Assembly (NCBI GenBank): GCA_020631735.1
Contig: CM036197.1
Location: 41,339,880 to 41,403,879, forward strand
DNA: 64,000 nt
DNA from: Saccharum officinarum
Lineage: Eukaryota; Streptophyta; Magnoliopsida; Poales; Poaceae
Direction: 5' to 3'
Shown: piece after piece, positions 58,643 to 64,000 of the stretch
Position numbering within the stretch: position 1 is the stretch's first letter
Layout of the letters: the number at the start of each line of letters is the position of its first letter
Notes under the pieces: generated by a model
Seen by the model: only the letters and a program-made list of their open reading frames with translations
Told to the model about the DNA's origin: nothing
Database searches by the model: none
Program-made: the position numbers and the translations under genes

Positions 58643-61600
58643 TGTAACGGAACCGTCCAAATTATAAGAGCACAAGTACAAAAACAATCACCAAAATGAT
58701 CAAATCCTCGCACTTGAGCCCATATAACTCCGGTAGTCCAATGAAATCACGAGGGAATTCAAACCAACCAACATACAAGCCAAGATCGTAATGATTCAAC
58801 ATAACAAGTCACATGTTATAACCATTTCACAAGTAATTCAATATACATCGGAGTTCAACATAGTTATTACAACTTAAGTTCAAAAGTAGCGGAAGCAAAG
58901 TAATTTGAAACTAACATTATTCTTATTTCAAATACATGCCAGTACCACGGTCGACTTCCAACCAAAAGCATTAGAGATAAGGTAATCAAGAAGGATCATG
59001 CCCGTGATCGCACTCCGCCTCTACGGCAGGAGCCAACCAACTCTTGCAGTCGCCATGATACATCATAACCTGCAACAAGTGGGGATAAAACCCTGAGTAC
59101 AAGAAGATACTCAGCTAGACTTACCCGTCAGAAACCAGAAATAAGGTGACACCAAGGATCATGCAAGGCTGATACAAAGTGGGGCTAGCTTGACAACATT
59201 TTGCATAAAAGCTTATTATGGATAAGTAATCATTAATGCTTAAGCATCAAGTTAATTATCATTAACCTGTCATCTATATTAGCACCTGTACTAGAGCACT
59301 CACTTTATTAGGAGCAAACAATATTAACCATAGCAGGTATAAATTGAGGCAACCTTTCCATCGTGATCCAATTAACCATCCGTTCAATTTAATGGAATCT
59401 ACGTTGCCGCTGCTCAAGTCAAGTGCTCACTAACCGGGAGCGACGGCGATTCGAATCGAATTCCTATCCAGCTGGAGGGGTATTTCTAACACTCACCGTG
59501 CAGACCCCTGCCAGGATCGCACAGGCCACCGTTTCATATGATTCAGGAATCGCGGGCCCGAATAATGTCGCGACCCCAAGGGCGACACTCTGCCAGGTGA
59601 TAGGGACTCTAACCCCCCTTGGTCTCACGCCAATGTCCCCAAGCACATCCTTTCTCTCCTCCAAGAAGCAACCTACCATTCGATTCCCGGCCTGAACCAC
59701 ATTACTCGGCTTCGCGGTCGGAACGACTTATCCGGCCAACTAAGTGTTAGACTGCGTTCAACATGACTCAAGGACGTACAGCGAATCGGTCCTTAAACGA
59801 CTCAGACGGGGATAGATTCACACCCAAGACCTCCATGCCTTGTTGCTTCACTATCGTCATCCCGCCCGGTCTCATTTCATTTTATTAACACATGGTTCCA
59901 TTCCACGATAGCAATTATAGCCAACCGTGCCATATATGAATATCCCTATATCTCGCAGGTGACAGGAAATCACCTGACTTCTACCGCTTAAAGCAGGGCT
60001 AAGCATCTACTTGATCCTAGTCTATGTAGGATTCAAGGATTCATATATCTGGACAAGGAATGATATAATGCAGCAAGGATTTCCAACCAACTCCTATCAC
60101 TTAATGCAGCAATACTTATAACATATATAGAATTAATTGCTTTAAAGATAGGAGGCTTATAATGCTCCGGGGCTTGCCTGGGATCCGACTCAAGTTAGAG
60201 TATGTCAGATGAATTCACTTGGCGAGCATCCTCCCATCTAGCACTTGCCCGATCCTTCTATCTTCGGGATGGATCCACCAAACACCGTCTTCGGGTTTGG
60301 CTCCACATCAGGTCTTTCACGTGCTTTAGCTAACATACCTAAATGAGGTGCAACAATGCATATGTATGAATGCATAGAAGTGCAATAAACAAAGTAATCA
60401 AATAAGCATACCAAACTCACGTAAGCACCTAGAGCTAATTAATTTAATCCTCATTAGGGCATAACATAGAAGATTGCAAGCACAACAATCAAGGCATAAA
60501 TCTTATAAGATTACAGGGTACCAACCCAAGTACCATCAAGGATATGAGCCACACTTCCACACCCTAGCATGACAAAGTTAATCAAAGCACTAGAACAAGA
60601 ATCTGCTACCTTCTGGACATACATGCAATAGCTAAGTAAATCAATCATATCTGGAGTTTTATAAATCCAATTGACTTGCAAGAGGACATTATGGAAAGCT
60701 TATAAAATTATCTACATTTCATATAATATCATCACAGCATGATTCATAAGTTAAATAAGTCAAAAATACAAAGTTCCAGAATCTGTTCCTGACAAACAGA
60801 GAGCAAGCAATTCTGTACCCTAACTTTAAACAGCTATAACTCCTAAACCACATTGTTAAATGCCACCAAATTTTAACAGAAGCTAGATACATAAATTATC
60901 TACAACTTTTGTATAAACAAGTTTCACAACAAAGCACATTATCATAAACAACTTTGCCAAGTTTCCAGATCTGTCTAGAAACTTCATTTGCAAGAAATAA
61001 TTATTAACTTATGTTGCAAACATATAATTGGACAAAACCAACTTTACCAACATTTCACGCATGACTAATGAACACCAGAAAACTTAGTGTCCATTTCTAA
61101 ATAAATTCTTTTAATGCATTTTCTCAATTTATTTAGATAAGTAGGTGGAATTATGAACACATATCAAAAGTGCACAATAAATTCTACCAAAATTACAGTG
61201 GCCTACATATGCTCCCCATAGTTTACTGTACAAATTTCAAACCATTTAGACATATATATCAACCTTTATGAAAAAGACAAATGGCTATTGCAAGAATTCA
61301 TGTGAGAGCAAGATGAATCAATAACTCATTCATACTACCACTAAAATTCATGAAATTTTTACCACACATCAAACATCACATGAGTAGCATGCCACAAAAA
61401 TTTCACTTCATTTGGAGCCCTACATTTGCAGTTACGAAAATGACAAATACAACTAGCATTGAAAACCTAATCTGAAAAATCTATTTTTACAGCAAAAACA
61501 TTAAACTAAAACATGTCATATTATAGATCCACTGCATAGATAATTTAACAAGGATTCCAAAAAGTCCTCATTTGCTATTTTACGAATTTCCTATGATTTA

Positions 61601-63715
61601 CTATGAATTTTCAAAAATCAGCAAAAACTACCACAACTAGGTCCTTTAAGTACTATTCATATGAGTCTATGACATTGCAGTTAGGCCCCTGCCTTGAGTC
61701 AAATTCTTGTATGCAGTCCTTGACGGGAAACAAAACAGGAAGGTCGTCGGGAGCTCGCTGCTTCGGCCGTTGGGGGCCATGCCGGCGTCGGGGAAGTGGC
61801 GGTGGAGCACCAGGGAGCCGGCGCGAACGCGTGGGGCTGCTCATCTCGGCCCGAGGCGGCCTGTGTTGGCCCGGCCACGCGAGCCCGCGGCTCGGTGGCG
61901 GAGCGCCATGGCAGGGAAGGGCACGACGGTGGCAAAGCGACGATCGTTGCTGGCTCCGGCTGGCCCGGCTCCCGGCACGCCTCCTGACGTCTGCAGCTCG
62001 GCCTGGGGTGGCCTCTGGCTTGCTAGCCGCGTGAGCAGGCGGACTGCCCGTGGCTGCTCCGCCGTCGATGGAACTGTGGCGTTGAGCGGCGCCGGAAAAG
62101 AGCGCAGGAGGAGCGGCGCGGGGTGAAGAAGACTAGGGCGCAGCGAGCTAGAGCGGAGGAGCGCTAGAGCTACGAGCCCATGCGAAGGCAGGGAGCTCTG
62201 GCGGCGGCCATGGCTCTCACACTCAACAGCAACGAGTGAGAAGAAGCAAGACGAAGAGCAGAGGGTGCTGGTTTTTTTTTCCCTTTTTCTAGAGCACGGC
62301 AAGGTGGTGAGCTGGCGGTCATGCAAGCCGCGAGGGCGAGCAAGGTGTCGAGCATGCGCGGCACGGAGGGACGCGCGGCGCTGCACACCTGTGCGTGGTC
62401 GGGCACGTACTGCTGCTTCTTCTGAAATTTCAAATTTTCAATACCACCTCAAATGTACAGCCGAAACGTCAATCTTCCTTCCTCTGTAACTCCCAAACCG
62501 TTTAGTTTTGACACAAGCTGTAGTAACCAAAGTTGTAGAGCTTTGCGAGGTGAACAACATTGATTTAAGGATCCAGAGCTAACTCGGCCTAGATTGAGAG
62601 ATATTGAGTTCCAAAGGAGGGTACCCCGAAACTAAATCCTGCAGCTTAGTTTCAATTGACTGAAACTGCCGTCTTCTCCACTTCGTATCTCCTAAACTGA
62701 ATGATGATTCGGCTAACCAATTGTTCCTGATGATAGAGCTATATGAGTACTCCAACATTGCTTATAAGAGTTTGCCCAAAATCAAAATGGTTTGCAAACT
62801 AAACTTTGCCGAATATGGGTACCATGAAACTAAAACTGCATGTTCAGTCTACACTTAGCAAAATTTCAGGGTTCCAGAAAACAGCTCGGGATTCAAACTT
62901 TGACCCACTGTTTGGCTACCTTAGAGGCTAAACTAGGTTTTGGTCCGTAAACAAAAGTTGTTGTCCTTAACATGAACTCCAACTTTCATTACAGGATCAA
63001 GGTTTGGATCCATCTATTTTGCAAGATAAAAAGCTCCAAACTAGGTTACCCGAAGTTAAACCGCAGTTATGACTTAGCCAAATTTTTCAAGTGCCAAATC
63101 AGCCCCTATTCCTGACTTGTGGGCCCTTTTTGAGCATGTTTCACACATTTTCGTGACTTGACTATTAAACAAAGTTTGTTCCTTATAAAATTTGCTATAA
63201 ATTTGTTAAAGGATGCATAGTCATTCAAAGCTTCTAGGTCACACTTTTGGAATGGTCAAACAAAATGGTTCTAGGGTCCATACATGGTCAACCATCACTT
63301 AGAAGCACATTTAGCCAAAATAATCAACATGAAAATTATTCTATTAAGTGTCCTAAGTGTAGTTAAGGTTTTGTAGAGGCCAAACATACCCACCATGCAT
63401 AGGTTGCAATTTAGTTATAATCCAAACAAGCATATAACTTATCATTTCATGTGACTTTTTGATTCCAAACTTCATGAAACTTTTCCAGGGATCAATATAG
63501 ATAGGTACCAAGGTGAGACACATGAAGATATGACAATAACACCATCCAAACATATATCTTTGAAAAGAGACCTATATGTAAAGCAATGATGCAACATCCA
63601 CTTTAGGTTAGGCTCATCTCCATAGGTTGACCTTGACATTGTCATCTCCACTTAATTTATCGTGTTTGAGCTTAAACCCACTGCCTAATTGGTGATCAAC
63701 ACCTGGGGTGTTACA
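58643..63715 (-). repeat. LARD LTR, right copy (5' LTR)
   Basis: Same length as the left copy and differing by about ten transitions and two compensating one-base changes in a C run (49863/59613 area) and a T run (52525/62275 area). Confidence 0.95.
61740..62410. other. GC-rich island inside the right LARD LTR
   Basis: Second copy of the island described at 51990-52660; essentially identical apart from one extra T in the T run, which changes the reading frame of one minus-strand ORF. Confidence 0.5.
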
Positions 63716-63720
63716 AAGAA
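63716..63720. repeat. Target site duplication AAGAA, right copy
   Basis: Perfect repeat of 48888-48892; gag sequence continues directly after it. Confidence 0.9.
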
Positions 63721-64000
63721 GATGATAAAAGAAAGAACAAGCCATACAAGAAGAAAGATGGCAAGAAAAGAGAATTCTACAAGAAGAAGAAGGGAGGCAA
63801 GGCCTATATTGTTGGTGATTGGCTCACCGACATTGAATCATCATGTAAGTCCTCCGGCGATGAAAGTGACAATGACAAAGAAAAGATCGCCGCACTTGTG
63901 ATTGGGCCATCATCATCTTCACCGACATCTTCATCACCACCTTCACCTCCATCTTCACCATCATCTTCTACTACTCATCTATGCCTTATGGCAAAGGGTG
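63721..64000 (+). CDS. Copia gag, continuation after the nested element (partial)
   Basis: After the duplicated AAGAA the gag frame of 47921-48892 continues without shift. It is a Lys-rich stretch with a KKKDGKKREFYKKKKGGKAY segment and IVGDWLTDIESS, then acidic residues, and a Ser/Pro-rich tract (PSSSSPTSSSPPSPPSSP) followed by THLCLMAKG at the window edge. This is the basic, low-complexity end of a SIRE-type gag leading toward protease. The open frame in both halves shows that gag was intact when the LARD inserted. Confidence 0.85.

Larger units (their letters stand above)
48893..63715 (-). mobile_element. LARD-type LTR element with 5073-bp LTRs, nested in gag
   Basis: Two direct repeats of 5073 bp (48893-53965 and 58643-63715) enclose a 4677-bp interior; total 14,823 bp, flanked by AAGAA. 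Orientation is minus: the primer-binding site lies beside the right LTR (58629-58640) and the polypurine tract beside the left LTR (53966-53983). The interior has no ORF longer than about 110 codons and no recognisable gag or pol. Only its last bases resemble the end of a Ty3/gypsy pol. Very long LTRs around a non-coding interior define large retrotransposon derivatives, which depend on proteins of an autonomous partner. The TGTAACACCCC start and tRNA-Met priming fit a gypsy (perhaps Tekay-related) parent, but the family is not established. Confidence 0.9.
46172..64000 (+). mobile_element. Second SIRE/Maximus-type Copia element, plus strand, split by a nested insertion
   Basis: The 5' LTR (46172-47867), primer-binding site and gag are complete. 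The element is interrupted at 48892 by a 14.8-kb LARD and continues at 63721 with the rest of gag to the window end. Protease, pol and the 3' LTR lie beyond the window. It is oriented opposite to the Copia element at 14386-23248. Confidence 0.9.

Overview
The window looks like nuclear DNA of a grass, most likely a panicoid such as the sorghum/sugarcane/maize group. This is inferred from the abundance of Tourist-like and Stowaway-like MITEs, the Opie/Ji/Maximus (SIRE) type Copia elements, the grass-type F-box/LRR relic and an RTE-type LINE tail. No bacterial, viral or organellar gene set is present, and there is no CRISPR array or rRNA. Three host loci can be supported: a four-exon BAG-family co-chaperone gene on the + strand (40922-45027), an intron-in-leader gene for a small secreted or membrane-anchored Ala/Thr-rich protein (12138-12560, +), and a doubtful small gene on the minus strand (about 2500-1336). 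A frameshifted F-box/LRR gene relic (29731-28020, minus) and a one-exon DnaJ fragment (26258-26177, minus) are decayed host sequence.

Layout. 1-14 kb: gene-poor DNA with a cluster of MITEs, a 1.58-kb Mutator-like element with a 9-bp target duplication (4518-6098) and the small secreted-protein gene. 14.4-23.2 kb: a minus-strand SIRE-type Copia retrotransposon with 5-bp target duplication CCGGC. Its gag and 5' internal region are deleted, its pol carries several stops, and one LTR contains three tandem 955-bp units, each with its own TATA box. 23-40 kb: more MITEs, the DnaJ and F-box relics, an RTE LINE tail and a 511-bp hAT element with a perfect 8-bp target duplication. 40.5-45.3 kb: the BAG gene.

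46.2 kb to the window end: a second SIRE-type Copia element on the + strand, with complete 5' LTR, primer-binding site and gag. Its gag is split at 48892 by a 14.8-kb minus-strand LTR element with two 5073-bp LTRs and a non-coding 4.7-kb interior (LARD type, probably Ty3/gypsy-derived). The LARD LTRs differ by only about ten transitions and two homopolymer length changes by eye, and the AAGAA target duplication is intact, so the insertion is very recent. The gag frame resumes directly after it and runs off the window.

I found no new gene system. The most unusual structures are the triplicated-promoter LTR, the very young LARD nested in gag, and a 20-bp perfect palindrome shared by the LTR arrays of both Copia elements.
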